64,000 bases of DNA from the NCBI RefSeq assembly GCF_000956505.1, contig NZ_JYIX01000033.1:124001-188000 (forward strand), written 5' to 3'. Position 1 is the stretch's first letter. Each line of letters starts with the position of its first letter. Positions 35,801 to 44,305 of the stretch are shown here, piece by piece. The notes beneath the pieces were generated by a model. It searched no databases. It saw only the letters and a list, made by a program, of their open reading frames with translations, and was not told where the DNA came from. A program made the position numbers and the translations under genes. This DNA comes from Microbacterium azadirachtae. Lineage in GTDB: Bacteria; Actinomycetota; Actinomycetes; Actinomycetales; Microbacteriaceae.

Positions 35801-37140
35801 GCCAGAGCCTCCTTCGTCACCGTCGTGCGTCGCGGTGTCGCCGCGCAGCTGCGGGCGGTCGGTGTCGCCGCGCGGTCGCGAGCCGCCGACGGCGCTGCCG
35901 TAAGGGGCGTTGCTGCCGGCGCCGTCGCCGTCGCCGCTGCGGCCCCGCGCTCCGCGCTCCGCCGCGCATCGTCGTGCACGTCGCCGGCGGTGTCGCGCAG
36001 CCGTGCGGGCGACGCGGGGCGTCGGGCCGCGGCGGGAGCGTTGCCGGATCCGACACGGGCAGCCGACTCCACGAGGATCAGCTCCGCGAGGATCGACACC
36101 GCGACCTCGGCCGGGGTGCGCGCACCCAGATCCAGGCCGATGGGGGAGTGCAGCCGGTCGAGGTGCGCGGCGGTGAGCCCTCCCGCGCGCAGTTCCTGCA
36201 CGCGCTTGTCGTGCGTGACGCGGGATCCCATCGCGCCGACGTAGGCGACGTCGCGCCGCAGTGCCGCGTCGAGCACCGGCAGGTCGAAGCGCGGGTCGTG
36301 CGTGAGCATCACGATCGCGGTCCGGCCGTCGATGCGGCCTGCGGCGAGCTCTTGGGCGAAGTGCTCGGCCGGGTGCATCAGCACGACCTCGTGCGCACCG
36401 GGGTGGCGGGCGCGGGTGGCGAACACGGGCCGCGCGTCGCACACTGTGACGTGCCGGCCCAGCGCGGCCGCGGCCTGCGCGAGCGCCGCGGAGAAGTCGT
36501 TCGCGCCGTAGATGAGGAGCCGCGCGGGCGTCGCCGTCGACTCGATCAGCAGGCGCCGCACGACCGGGCAGTCCGGCGTCGCGCGATCGGTCACGTCGAC
36601 CACATGGGCGCCGCCAGCGCGCAGCGCCGCGCGGATCCGGTCGCCGGCGTGCCCCGCGGCGCGTGCGAGCTCGTCGGGCAGCTCGTCCCCGTCGAAGGCC
36701 AGGCAGAGCGCGTCCGCACCGAGTGCGATCCCGAGACCCTCGGCCGTGAGGAGGGAGCCGGCGGTCGTGTCGTGCAGCGGGAGGTCGCGCACGAGGTGCG
36801 CGCGGCCAGCCGGCGCGGCGCCGCCGAGGGTGCGCAGCGGCTGCACGAGCACGCGCACATCGCCGCCGCACATCAGGCCGATCGAGAGGCCGTCGTCGTC
36901 GGCGTAGCCGAAGGAGTGCAGCTCGGTCGCGCCGGAATCGAGGCATGCGAGCGCGGCGTCGACGACGGCTCCTTCGACGCAGCCGCCCGAGACGGATCCG
37001 ATCGTGCGGCCGTCGTCGCGCACCGCCATCGACGTGCCGGCGGGGCGGGGGACGGATCCGGACACTTCGACGATCGTCGCGATCGCCCACCGATCCGGGT
37101 CGGCGAGGCACTCGGCGTACTCGTGGATGCGATCCAGCAT
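35791..37140 (-). CDS. XdhC/CoxI family accessory protein with Ala/Arg-rich tail
   Basis: 449 residues. N-terminal XdhC/CoxI domain (WAIATIVEVSGSVPRPAGTS, IGSVSGGCVEGAVVDAA, GLMCGGDVRVLVQP) and a Rossmann XdhC C-terminal domain (RLLIYGANDFSAALAQAA, IVMLTHDPRFDLPVL, YVGAMGSRVTHDKRV, PIGLDLGARTPAEVAVSILAE). Such proteins sulfurate or insert the Mo cofactor into hydroxylases. The last ~75 residues are low-complexity Ala/Arg/Thr and not conserved. First gene of operon 1; GAGGAAGG precedes ATG 37140. Confidence 0.9.
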   Translation of the reverse strand: MLDRIHEYAECLADPDRWAIATIVEVSGSVPRPAGTSMAVRDDGRTIGSVSGGCVEGAVVDAALACLDSGATELHSFGYADDDGLSIGLMCGGDVRVLVQPLRTLGGAAPAGRAHLVRDLPLHDTTAGSLLTAEGLGIALGADALCLAFDGDELPDELARAAGHAGDRIRAALRAGGAHVVDVTDRATPDCPVVRRLLIESTATPARLLIYGANDFSAALAQAAAALGRHVTVCDARPVFATRARHPGAHEVVLMHPAEHFAQELAAGRIDGRTAIVMLTHDPRFDLPVLDAALRRDVAYVGAMGSRVTHDKRVQELRAGGLTAAHLDRLHSPIGLDLGARTPAEVAVSILAELILVESAARVGSGNAPAAARRPASPARLRDTAGDVHDDARRSAERGAAAATATAPAATPLTAAPSAARDRAATPTARSCAATPRRTTVTKEALAWM

Positions 37141-37314
37141 GGGGCACCTTCCTCATCCAGGTGCCGGCCATCGGCGCCTGATCAAGGGCGGTGCATCGGG
37201 ACCATGAAGGAGGAAGCCTGGTGAGGAGGGAACCCCGGGTCACGATCCACGGCGTCACCGCCTGGGATGCCCGGTAGATGGTTCTGCTGTCGCAACCCGC
37301 CTAGGCCTGCGACG

Positions 37315-37343
37315 ATTCTACGGCGGTTCTGGCGCACGCACAA
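37315..37343 (-). promoter_or_regulatory. Promoter of hydroxylase operon 1 with long leader
   Basis: On the minus strand TTGTGC (37343-37338) and TAGAAT (37320-37315) are exactly 17 bases apart. Transcription would begin near 37308, leaving a leader of about 168 bases before the start at 37140. The leader ends in a hairpin (AGGTGCCG / CGGCGCCT, 37159-37179) close to the ribosome-binding site. I recognise no known riboswitch class in it. Confidence 0.6.
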
Positions 37344-37361
37344 GCAAATAGTCCGACAGGC

Positions 37362-37375
37362 GGATCTTAGTTTCC
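37362..37375 (-). promoter_or_regulatory. GGAT-N6-TTCC palindrome upstream of hydroxylase operon 1
   Basis: GGATCTTAGTTTCC lies within a GCGGA...TCCGC inverted repeat, ~19 bases upstream of the -35. One base off the GGAA-N6-TTCC pattern at guaD and iclR; candidate IclR-family site. Confidence 0.4.
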
Positions 37376-37437
37376 GCTGTGCGAAGGTTTGGTGCGCGAG
37401 TGCGTCGGATCCGGAGCCGCCAGATCGCCGGGCCCCG

Positions 37438-38016
37438 TCACCAGCTCCGCAGCACGGATGCCTTCGGGCCTGCGACCAGGGAGCGGGCGGGGACGTCGTC
37501 GGCCACGATCGCGCCCGCCGCGATGACGGCGTCCCGGCCGATCGTGACACCGGGCAGGACCGTCGCGCCCGCGCCGATCCAGACGTTGTCCTCGACGAGG
37601 ATCGGCGCGCCGGAGAGGTAGTGCCGGCGCTCCTCGGGGTCGACGGGGTGCCCGACGGTGATGAATGTCGCCTTCGGTCCGACCATCACGCCATCGCCCA
37701 GCCGGATGCCGGCGAAGTCGAGGAAGGTGCAGCCCTGGTTGATGAAGACGCGTTCGCCGAGCTCGAGTCGCAGCCCGTGGTCCGTGTAGAACGGCGGGTA
37801 GACGGTGAGGCGCGGGGGAAGTGGTCGCCCCAGGATCTCCTCGAGGAGGGCCGCGCGCCCTGCCTCGTCGTCGAAGGGCAGCAGGTTGAACCGCGACGTC
37901 AGTGCGCTCGCCGCGAGCACGCGCTCGCTCATCGCCCGGAACTCCGCGCCCAGCACGCGCTCGCCGGCGGCGAGGAGCTGCGGGTCATGGATCGGCAGGA
38001 AGCGGTCGCGCGTCAT
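37438..38016 (-). CDS. Sugar O-acetyltransferase (LacA/Maa type)
   Basis: 192 residues. A maltose-acetyltransferase N-terminal domain (ALTSRFNLLPFDDEAGRAAL) precedes left-handed beta-helix hexapeptide repeats (GERVFINQGCTFLDFAGIRL, VEDNVWIGAGATVLPGVTIG, IAAGAIVADDVPARSLVAG). The catalytic His lies in ITVGHPVDPEERR. It transfers acetyl from acetyl-CoA to a sugar or related hydroxyl group. Start ATG 38016. Isolated between the hydroxylase operon promoter and a methyltransferase. Confidence 0.92.
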   Translation of the reverse strand: MTRDRFLPIHDPQLLAAGERVLGAEFRAMSERVLAASALTSRFNLLPFDDEAGRAALLEEILGRPLPPRLTVYPPFYTDHGLRLELGERVFINQGCTFLDFAGIRLGDGVMVGPKATFITVGHPVDPEERRHYLSGAPILVEDNVWIGAGATVLPGVTIGRDAVIAAGAIVADDVPARSLVAGPKASVLRSW

Positions 38017-38063
38017 CCGACCAGTATGCGAAGGGGCGCGGACGTGCGGACCGCGGCGCGCGG

Positions 38064-38828
38064 TCAGGACCGCCAGCCGCTGATGCTCGTCGCGCAGCCG
38101 AAGAAGTGTCGTCGTACCTCGATCTGCAGGCCGGGATGCGCCCGGAAGGCCTCGACGGCGCGGGATCCGTCGCCGAATCCGGTGAGATAGCGGTGCAGCA
38201 TCCGGTACTCGGTGGGATCGGAGAGCAGCAGGATCCCCGCAAGCGGGACGATCCAGCGCAGATACGCGAGGTAGGCGATCCGCAGCGCTCGGCAGGTCGG
38301 CTCCGTGACATCGATGAAGGCGAAGGATCCGCCGGGGCGCAGCACGCGCGCGACCTCGGACGCGAGGCGCTCCAGCTGCGGGGCGTCGAACGTCTTCAGG
38401 CCGTAGGCGCTGACGACGACGTCGAAGGACTCGTGCGCGGCCGTTCCGTTCAGCGCGTCCTCCTGGCGCAGTCGCACCCGTCCGCCGAAGCGGTCGCGGC
38501 TGCGGGTCTCGGCGTGCGCCATCATCTGCGCGGAGAAGTCGACCGCCGTGATCTCGGCCTGGGGGAGGCGTCGTTCGATCTCCGTCCAGGTCTCGCCCCG
38601 CCCGCTCATCAGGTCGAGCACGCGCCGCGGGGATCCGGTCGCGCCGACCAGGCGGAGCAGTTGCCGCCGCCACAGCGTCGCGAAGCCCAGTGAGAGGGCG
38701 ATGTTCATCCGGTCGTACGAGGTCGCCATGCGGTCGAACAGCTGCCGCACGCCGTCGGCGTCGTAGGGCGGGGTCACGGCCTCGGGGAATGCGAGCGCGA
38801 CGGCGGGTCGGTGCGAGAGCTCGGTCAT
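38064..38828 (-). CDS. SAM-dependent methyltransferase, UbiE-like
   Basis: 254 residues. The N-terminal VRQLFDRMATSYDRMNIALSLG and the SAM motif RVLDLMSGRGETW resemble UbiE/MenG quinone methyltransferases, as do ITAVDFSAQMMAHA, FDVVVSAYGLKTF and VARVLRPGGSFAFIDVTEPT; the Rossmann glycine loop (DLMSGRGE) is slightly atypical. Two hydrophobic stretches (LRIAYLAYLRWIVPLAGILLL) occur before the end. Substrate unknown. The ATG at 38828 sits 6 bases after a -10, so the mRNA is probably leaderless. Confidence 0.85.
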   Translation of the reverse strand: MTELSHRPAVALAFPEAVTPPYDADGVRQLFDRMATSYDRMNIALSLGFATLWRRQLLRLVGATGSPRRVLDLMSGRGETWTEIERRLPQAEITAVDFSAQMMAHAETRSRDRFGGRVRLRQEDALNGTAAHESFDVVVSAYGLKTFDAPQLERLASEVARVLRPGGSFAFIDVTEPTCRALRIAYLAYLRWIVPLAGILLLSDPTEYRMLHRYLTGFGDGSRAVEAFRAHPGLQIEVRRHFFGCATSISGWRS

Positions 38829-38834
38829 GGGACG

Positions 38835-38863
38835 ACGATAGCGGATGAACTGAACATGTTCAA
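38835..38863 (-). promoter_or_regulatory. Leaderless promoter with TGAACATGTTCA operator
   Basis: On the minus strand TTGAAC (-35, 38863-38858) and TATCGT (-10, 38840-38835) are 17 bases apart, and the ATG follows after 6 bases. The perfect 12-bp palindrome TGAACATGTTCA (38851-38862) overlaps the -35, a typical repressor position. No regulator gene adjoins. Confidence 0.6.
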
Positions 38864-38935
38864 TAAATGTTGGCGCGGGAGAACTGGTCGTCTGCAGGGC
38901 GGCTGCCCGGCGGGACCGTCTCCGGTCGGGCGCGT

Positions 38936-39763
38936 CTACTCGGCCCGAGCGGCTTCGTCGATGAGCTGCAGGATCCGGGCTGCGACGCTCACGGCGATCA
39001 CGGCGGGCTGCTTGCCGGCGACCTCGGGGATCCCGATCGGGGTCGTGACGCGGGCGAGGTCGTCGTCGGTCTGGCCCAGCTCGTGCAGCTTCTTGCGGAA
39101 GCGCGCCCATTTCGAGGCGGATCCGATCAGGCCGATGGATCCGAGGTCCGCCGTGCGCAGCGCCTGGTCGACGATCGCGAGGTCCTCGATGTGGTCGTGC
39201 GTCATGACCAGCACATGCGCGCCGGGGGTCAGGTCCATGAGCGCCGCCTCGGGGACGGGCGCATGCACGATGCGCACGCGCGCCACGGCGTCGCCGAGCG
39301 GGCCGCGCTGTCCGGGGATCCCGATCCGGTCCTCGGCGAGCATCTCCTCCCGCGAGTCCACGAGCACAAGGTCGAGCTCGTGCCGGGCGAGGATGCGCGC
39401 GAGCTCGAGGCCCACGTGGCCGAGCCCGAACACGGCGACGGCCGGGGTGACCCTGATCGGCTCGAGCAGCATGGTGACCTCTCCTCCGCAGCACTGCACG
39501 CCGTACTCGGTGACGGCCTTGTCGCTCAGCGTGAGCGTGAGCAGCTCGGGTTCCGCGGATCCGTCGGCGAGCATCCGCCGCGCCTGCTCGATCGCGGTCT
39601 GCTCGAGGTTGCCTCCGCCGACCGTGCCGTGCACCGAGGCGGGGGCGACCACCATCTTCGCGCCGCCGTTGCGCGGGGCGTGTCCGCGGACGGTCGCCAG
39701 GGTCACGATCACGGCGGGGATCCGTCGCGACCGCAGATCCTGCAGCGCGTCCAGCCAGTCCAC
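38936..39763 (-). CDS. xdhC: Xanthine dehydrogenase accessory protein XdhC
   Basis: 275 residues. VIVTLATVRGHAPRNGGAKM, GTVGGGNLEQTAIEQAR and EYGVQCCGGEVTMLLEPI form the XdhC/CoxI domain; AVAVFGLGHVGLELARILAR, VLVMTHDHIEDLAIVDQALR and IGLIGSASKWARFRKKL form the C-terminal Rossmann domain. It binds and sulfurates molybdopterin and hands it to XdhB. GTG start with GAGGAG 6 bases upstream. Third gene of the xdhA-xdhB-xdhC operon, separated from xdhB by ~100 bases that hold palindromic element D. Confidence 0.93.
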   Translation of the reverse strand: MDWLDALQDLRSRRIPAVIVTLATVRGHAPRNGGAKMVVAPASVHGTVGGGNLEQTAIEQARRMLADGSAEPELLTLTLSDKAVTEYGVQCCGGEVTMLLEPIRVTPAVAVFGLGHVGLELARILARHELDLVLVDSREEMLAEDRIGIPGQRGPLGDAVARVRIVHAPVPEAALMDLTPGAHVLVMTHDHIEDLAIVDQALRTADLGSIGLIGSASKWARFRKKLHELGQTDDDLARVTTPIGIPEVAGKQPAVIAVSVAARILQLIDEAARAE

Positions 39764-39793
39764 GATGCTCCTCTTCTGTCCTTCTACTCTTCT

Positions 39794-39862
39794 ACCTCCG
39801 AGTCGTCCCCGTCAGCGGACTCCATAGCGTGCGCTGACAGGGACGACTCGGAAGTGGGGTGG
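39794..39862. repeat. 69-bp palindromic element (copy D), intergenic
   Basis: Arms 39798-39817 and 39832-39851 pair over 20 bases with one mismatch (core GAGTCGTCCC / GGGACGACTC). It abuts the xdhB stop codon at 39863 and matches copy C at 35553-35621. As a strong hairpin it could limit transcription of xdhC or stabilise the xdhB mRNA end. Confidence 0.88.
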
Positions 39863-42325
39863 TCAGTCGCCGGCGGCGGAGACGAGCGGGCGGTCGGAGG
39901 CGGGGGCGCCGGTTCCGGACGAGGCGGTTCCGGACGAGGCGGCTCCGGACGAGGCGGTGCCGGACGAGCCGTCGGCGGCGGCGTCGGGAACTCCGGCGGC
40001 GGCCTCCTGAGCGGTGCGGACGGCCCAGAACACGGCTTCCGGCGTCGCGGGGGAGCCCAGGTCGACCGAGTGCCCGGCCGGACCGAAGGCCGCCACGGCG
40101 TCGCGGAGCGCCTCGCGGGCGCTGAACGCGAGCATGAACGGCGGCTCCCCCACGGCCTTGGATCCGTAGACGGCTCCCTCCTCGCGCGCGTTCTCGAACA
40201 GGCGCACGTGGAACTCCTCCGGCATCTCGGAGAAGCTCGGCAGCTTGTACGTCGACGCCGACTGAGTCTGCAGCCGACCGCGGTGCGGACCGTCGCTGGT
40301 GTCCCAGCGCAGCTCCTCGAGGGTCAGCCAGCCCACACCCTGGACGTATGCGCCCTCGATCTGACCGATGTCGAGCATCGGGGAGAGCGAGTCGCCCACG
40401 TCGTGCACGATGTCGACGCGGCGCACCCGGTAGGCGCCGGTGAACTCGTCCACCTCGACCTCGGTCGCCGCGGCGCCGTACGCGAAGTACTTGAACGGCG
40501 AGCCCTGCATGATCTCCGGGTTCCAGTGCAGGCCCTCGGTGCGGTAGTAGCCGGCGGCGAACAGTTGCACGCGCTGGAAGTAGGCCGCCTTGACGACCTC
40601 GCCCCAGGAGACGCGCTTCACCGGAGCGCCGAGCGCCGTCACGAAGCCGCCGCCGAAGCGGACGTCGCGCTCGTCGACGCCGAGCATGCGCCCGGCGACC
40701 TTCGCGAGCCGATCGCGGATCTGCTCGCAGGCGTTCTTGACCGCGCCGCCGTTGAGGTCTGCACCGGACGACGCCGCCGTCGCCGACGTGTTCGGCACCT
40801 TGTCGGTGCGGGTCGGCGCGAGGCGCACCTGATGCAGTTCGACGCCGAGCGCGGTCGCGGCGACCTGCAGCATCTTCGTGTGCAGGCCCTGGCCCATCTC
40901 GGTGCCGCCGTGGTTGACCAGGATCGAGCCGTCCTTGTAGACGTGCACGAGGGCGCCGGCCTGGTTGAACGCGGCGAAGTTGAACGAGATGCCGAACTTG
41001 ATCGGCGTCATCGACAGGGCGCGCTTCGCGTGCGGGCTGGAGGCGTTGAACGCACGGATCTCCTCGCGGCGCGCGTCCACCTCCGCCTCGTCGGCGAGCT
41101 GGTCCCAGATCGTCTCGAGCCGGTCGGCGTCCTTCATGAGCTGCCCGTACGGTGTGCTCTGGCCGGGCTTGTAGAAGTTGCGCCGGCGCAGCTCGAGCGG
41201 ATCGATCCCGAGCTGCGGGGCGATCCTGCCCAGGATGTCCTCGATGAGGAAGACGCCCTGCGGGCCGCCGAACCCGCGGTAGGCGGTGTTCGAGGTCTTG
41301 TTGGTCTTCACGATCTGCCCGTAGGCGTGCACGTTGGGGATCCAGTAGGAGTTGTCCAGGTGGCAGAGCGCACGGCCCAGCACCGGCTCGGAAAGGTCGA
41401 TCGACCAGCCGCCGTCGCAGGTGAGGGTCGTGTCGAGCGCCTGCAGCAGGCCGTGCTCGTCGAACCCCACCTTCCATGCGATGTGGAACGGGTGGCGCTT
41501 GCCGGTCATCGTGATGTCCTGCGTGCGGTTGAGGCGCAGCCGCACAGGGCGTCCGGTGAGCTTGGCGCCGAGGGCCGCGATCGCCGCGAAGCCGTGCGGC
41601 TGCATCTCCTTGCCGCCGAACCCGCCGCCCATGCGCAGGCACTGCACGGTGATCTCGTTCGCGGGGATCCCGAGCACGTGCGAGACCAGGTCCTGGGTCT
41701 CGGTGGGGTGCTGCGTGGAGCACTGGATGAAGTACTGCCCCTCGGAGTCGCGGATCGCGAACGATGCGTGCGTCTCCAGGTAGAAGTGCTCCTGGCCGCC
41801 GAACTCGGTCACGCCTTCGAAGACGTGCGCCGAGGCCGCGAGACCTGCGGCGGCGTCGCCGCGCTGCACCGTGCGCGGGGTGCCCTGGAAGGACTGCGCG
41901 TCGAGCGCGTCCTGCACCGTGATGAGCGACGGCAGCGGCTCGTACTCCACCGTGACGCGCTCCGCGCCGAGGCGCGCGGCCTCCTGCGTCTCGCCGAGCA
42001 CCCAGACCAGGGCGTGCCCGTAGAACATCGCCTCGCTCGGGAACAGCGGCTCGTCGTTGCGGATGCCCGCATCGTTCAGGCCGGGGACGTCCTCGGCGGT
42101 GAGCACCCGCACGACGCCGGGCACCTCGTAGGCGCCGGAGACGTCGATCGTGACCTTCGCGTGCGCATTCGTGGACTGCACCGGCCAGGCGGTCAGCACG
42201 CCGGCGGTCTGCTCCGCGATGTCGTCGGTGTACATCGCCGCACCCGTGACGTGCAGGGCGGCGCTCTCGTGCGCGGCCCGCAGGCCGACGACGGGGTTCT
42301 CCGGGCGGTCGGCGAGAGTGCTCAT
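39863..42325 (-). CDS. xdhB: Xanthine dehydrogenase molybdopterin-binding subunit
   Basis: 820 residues, bacterial XdhB type: GQEHFYLETHASFAI, CLRMGGGFGGKEMQPH, YRGFGGPQGVFLIEDI, VNHGGTEMGQGLHTKMLQVA and GSKAVGEPPFMLAFSAREAL, the last carrying the catalytic Glu. With XdhA it oxidises hypoxanthine and xanthine to urate. The C-terminus ends in a Ser-Ser-Gly repeat tail (SSGTASSGAASSGTASSGTG, ~788-807) with no known function. The ATG overlaps the xdhA stop (ATGA). Confidence 0.95.
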   Translation of the reverse strand: MSTLADRPENPVVGLRAAHESAALHVTGAAMYTDDIAEQTAGVLTAWPVQSTNAHAKVTIDVSGAYEVPGVVRVLTAEDVPGLNDAGIRNDEPLFPSEAMFYGHALVWVLGETQEAARLGAERVTVEYEPLPSLITVQDALDAQSFQGTPRTVQRGDAAAGLAASAHVFEGVTEFGGQEHFYLETHASFAIRDSEGQYFIQCSTQHPTETQDLVSHVLGIPANEITVQCLRMGGGFGGKEMQPHGFAAIAALGAKLTGRPVRLRLNRTQDITMTGKRHPFHIAWKVGFDEHGLLQALDTTLTCDGGWSIDLSEPVLGRALCHLDNSYWIPNVHAYGQIVKTNKTSNTAYRGFGGPQGVFLIEDILGRIAPQLGIDPLELRRRNFYKPGQSTPYGQLMKDADRLETIWDQLADEAEVDARREEIRAFNASSPHAKRALSMTPIKFGISFNFAAFNQAGALVHVYKDGSILVNHGGTEMGQGLHTKMLQVAATALGVELHQVRLAPTRTDKVPNTSATAASSGADLNGGAVKNACEQIRDRLAKVAGRMLGVDERDVRFGGGFVTALGAPVKRVSWGEVVKAAYFQRVQLFAAGYYRTEGLHWNPEIMQGSPFKYFAYGAAATEVEVDEFTGAYRVRRVDIVHDVGDSLSPMLDIGQIEGAYVQGVGWLTLEELRWDTSDGPHRGRLQTQSASTYKLPSFSEMPEEFHVRLFENAREEGAVYGSKAVGEPPFMLAFSAREALRDAVAAFGPAGHSVDLGSPATPEAVFWAVRTAQEAAAGVPDAAADGSSGTASSGAASSGTASSGTGAPASDRPLVSAAGD

Positions 42326-43839
42326 GCCGACACCTCCTTCGACTCGATGACGGTCGCGCTGTAGAGCTTGAGCAGCGCGGTGTTGAGCATGAGCGAGCGG
42401 TACTCGCTGCTGGCGCGGTGGTCGGACATCGGGGTGCCCTCGCCGCGGAGGATCTCGGCGGCCGCCTTCACGGTGGCGATGTTCCAGGGCTTGCCGATCA
42501 GGGCGTCCTCGGTGGCACGCGCGCGCAGCGGGGTGGCGGCGACACCGCCCAGGCCGATGGTCGCGCCGGTCACGATGCCGCCGTCGATGTCGAGTGCGAA
42601 CGCGACGGCGACGCTGGAGATGTCGTCGAAGCGGCGCTTGGCGATCTTGTGGAAGGCGGTCGTGGTGGCGAGCGGCAGCGGGATCCGGATGGCCTTGATG
42701 AGCTCATCGGGGTGCTTGACGGTCTGCCGGTAGCCGGTGAAGTAGTCGGCCAGATCGACCTCGCGCAGCACGACGCCGGATCCGCCCTCCGCCAGCGAGG
42801 CGAGCACGACGCTCGCACGCAGGGCGAGCAGAGCAGGCGGGGTGTCGCCGATCGGGGATCCGGTGCCGAGGTTGCCGCCGAACGTGCCGCGGTTGCGGAT
42901 GAGGCGCGAGGCGAACTGCGGGAAGAGCTGCGCGAGCAGCGGGATCCGTCCGTCCAGGCGCTTCTCCACCTCGGAGAGCGGGAGGGCGGCGCCGATCTCG
43001 ACCGCATCGTCTTCGATCCTCAGCGTGCGCAGCTCGGGGAGCTGCTCGATCGCGACGACGAGCGGCGCGCGGCGGCCGCGGATGTTCACCTCGACGCCCC
43101 AGTCGGTGGATCCGGCGACGAGAAGCGCATCCTTCTCGTCCTGCAGGATCCGCAGGGCATCGATGAGCGTCGCGGGGCGGACGAAGCGCGCCCCGTCGAC
43201 CTCGGCGTCGGTCGCGACCGGCTCGGGGGCGGGCTGCGCGAGCCGCTGCTGCAGCGGGTCGTCGGCCTCGGGCGAGCCGAGCGTGTAGGCGGCGTCGCGG
43301 ATGGGCCGGTATCCGGTGCAGCGGCACAGGTTGCCGCTCAGCGCGTGGAGGTCGAAGCCGTTCGGGCCGTGCTCCGGATCGTGGACGGGGCACGGCTCCG
43401 CGGTCGCGTCGGTCGCCTCGGTCGCCGTGCTCGTCGAGGCGGTCTCGATCGGGGTGCGGTCGGCCCGGTAGTACTCGCCGGCCATGCTGCAGGCGAAGCC
43501 GGGGGTGCAGTAGCCGCACTGCGATCCGCCGGCCTCGGCCAGCTTCTCCTGCACGGGGTGCAGGTCGTCGACCGATCCGAGCCCCTCGGCCGTGACGACC
43601 TCCTGGCCGTCGAGCGCGTACACCGGCACGAGGCAGGCGTTCACCGGCGTCCACGTGGTGCCGCCGTCCGTCGTCGGCGTGGCGAGCAGCATGGCGCAGG
43701 CGCCGCACTCGCCCTCCGCGCAGCCCTCCTTGCTGCCGGAGAGGCCGCTGTCGCGGAGCCAGTCCAGAGCGGTGGCGTGCGCGGGCGTTCCCACGAGCGG
43801 GCGCTGTTGTCCGTTGACGGTGACGGCGATGTCAGGCAT
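42322..43839 (-). CDS. xdhA: Xanthine dehydrogenase small subunit (2Fe-2S and FAD)
   Basis: 505 residues. Two 2Fe-2S clusters: Cys 40, 45, 48, 69 (KEGCAEGECGACAM, NACLV) and Cys 108, 111, 172, 174 (QCGYCTPGF, LCRCTGYRPI), with a ~45-residue insertion between. The FAD domain (~215-490) has LLVAGSTDWGVEVN and IRNRGTFGGNLGTGSPIGDT. ATG 43839 has GAGGAG at 5 bases. First gene of operon 2; a ~255-base upstream region includes candidate IclR-type sites. Confidence 0.95.
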   Translation of the reverse strand: MPDIAVTVNGQQRPLVGTPAHATALDWLRDSGLSGSKEGCAEGECGACAMLLATPTTDGGTTWTPVNACLVPVYALDGQEVVTAEGLGSVDDLHPVQEKLAEAGGSQCGYCTPGFACSMAGEYYRADRTPIETASTSTATEATDATAEPCPVHDPEHGPNGFDLHALSGNLCRCTGYRPIRDAAYTLGSPEADDPLQQRLAQPAPEPVATDAEVDGARFVRPATLIDALRILQDEKDALLVAGSTDWGVEVNIRGRRAPLVVAIEQLPELRTLRIEDDAVEIGAALPLSEVEKRLDGRIPLLAQLFPQFASRLIRNRGTFGGNLGTGSPIGDTPPALLALRASVVLASLAEGGSGVVLREVDLADYFTGYRQTVKHPDELIKAIRIPLPLATTTAFHKIAKRRFDDISSVAVAFALDIDGGIVTGATIGLGGVAATPLRARATEDALIGKPWNIATVKAAAEILRGEGTPMSDHRASSEYRSLMLNTALLKLYSATVIESKEVSA

Positions 43840-44305
43840 GGGTCTCCTCGGATCCGGCGACACGTTCGATCGCTTGTCCTAAGGCGATCGTGCCGCGTGG
43901 GCAGGGTCAGGACAAGGGGTGTGCAGGGAAGACGGAGCGGTGCGGCTGCGTGGCGCGGAGGTCTCCTGCGCCCGGATCGGCGCAGGCGCGGACGGGGGTC
44001 ACGTCCTGCCCGGCATCGCGTGGGGCGCGACGATTCGCACGGTTCGGCATCATCGCCTCTCCTCGCCTTCAGCGATCCAGAAGTTTCCGAGATTCGGAAT
44101 AGTGGTTCTGGAGCATGGAAATCGTAAGACGCCAGATCGGTGCAGGTCAAGCGCCGAGGGTCATTGCGCGCGAAAGTCCCGCAGATGAGCGCCGTTCACA
44201 GCTTCGCGACCGCATCCGCGGAGCACGAGATCTGGGCGCCGACAGTGGCGGTGCGCAGGGCGAACGTGCTCACCGCTCCCGAGGACGGATCCGCCCGCGT
44301 CGGGC
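43840..44305. other. Gene-free regulatory region of hydroxylase operon 2
   Basis: No convincing gene in 466 bases. Contents: a separated inverted repeat CTTGTCCT (43873-43880) / AGGACAAG (43909-43916) in the xdhA leader, the operator cluster at 44085-44109, and a GC-rich stretch running to the iclR stop. xdhA on the minus strand must be driven from near 44080-44130. Confidence 0.6.
44085..44109 (-). promoter_or_regulatory. Operator cluster upstream of xdhA
   Basis: TTCCGA-GAT-TCGGAA (44085-44099) is a perfect 6-bp-arm palindrome. Overlapping it, GGAATAGTGGTTCT (44096-44109) matches GGAATATGGGTTCC of the guaD site at 11 of 14 positions. Probable target of the adjacent IclR protein. Confidence 0.55.

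Noticed and set aside
37182..37550. 122-codon minus-strand open frame across the hydroxylase operon 1 promoter
   Set aside because: It overlaps the acetyltransferase gene and the promoter, has Arg/Ser-rich composition and no ribosome-binding site.
38867..42364. Plus-strand open frame of ~1165 codons opposite xdhC/xdhB
   Set aside because: Low-complexity shadow; xdhC and xdhB on the minus strand have full sets of family motifs.
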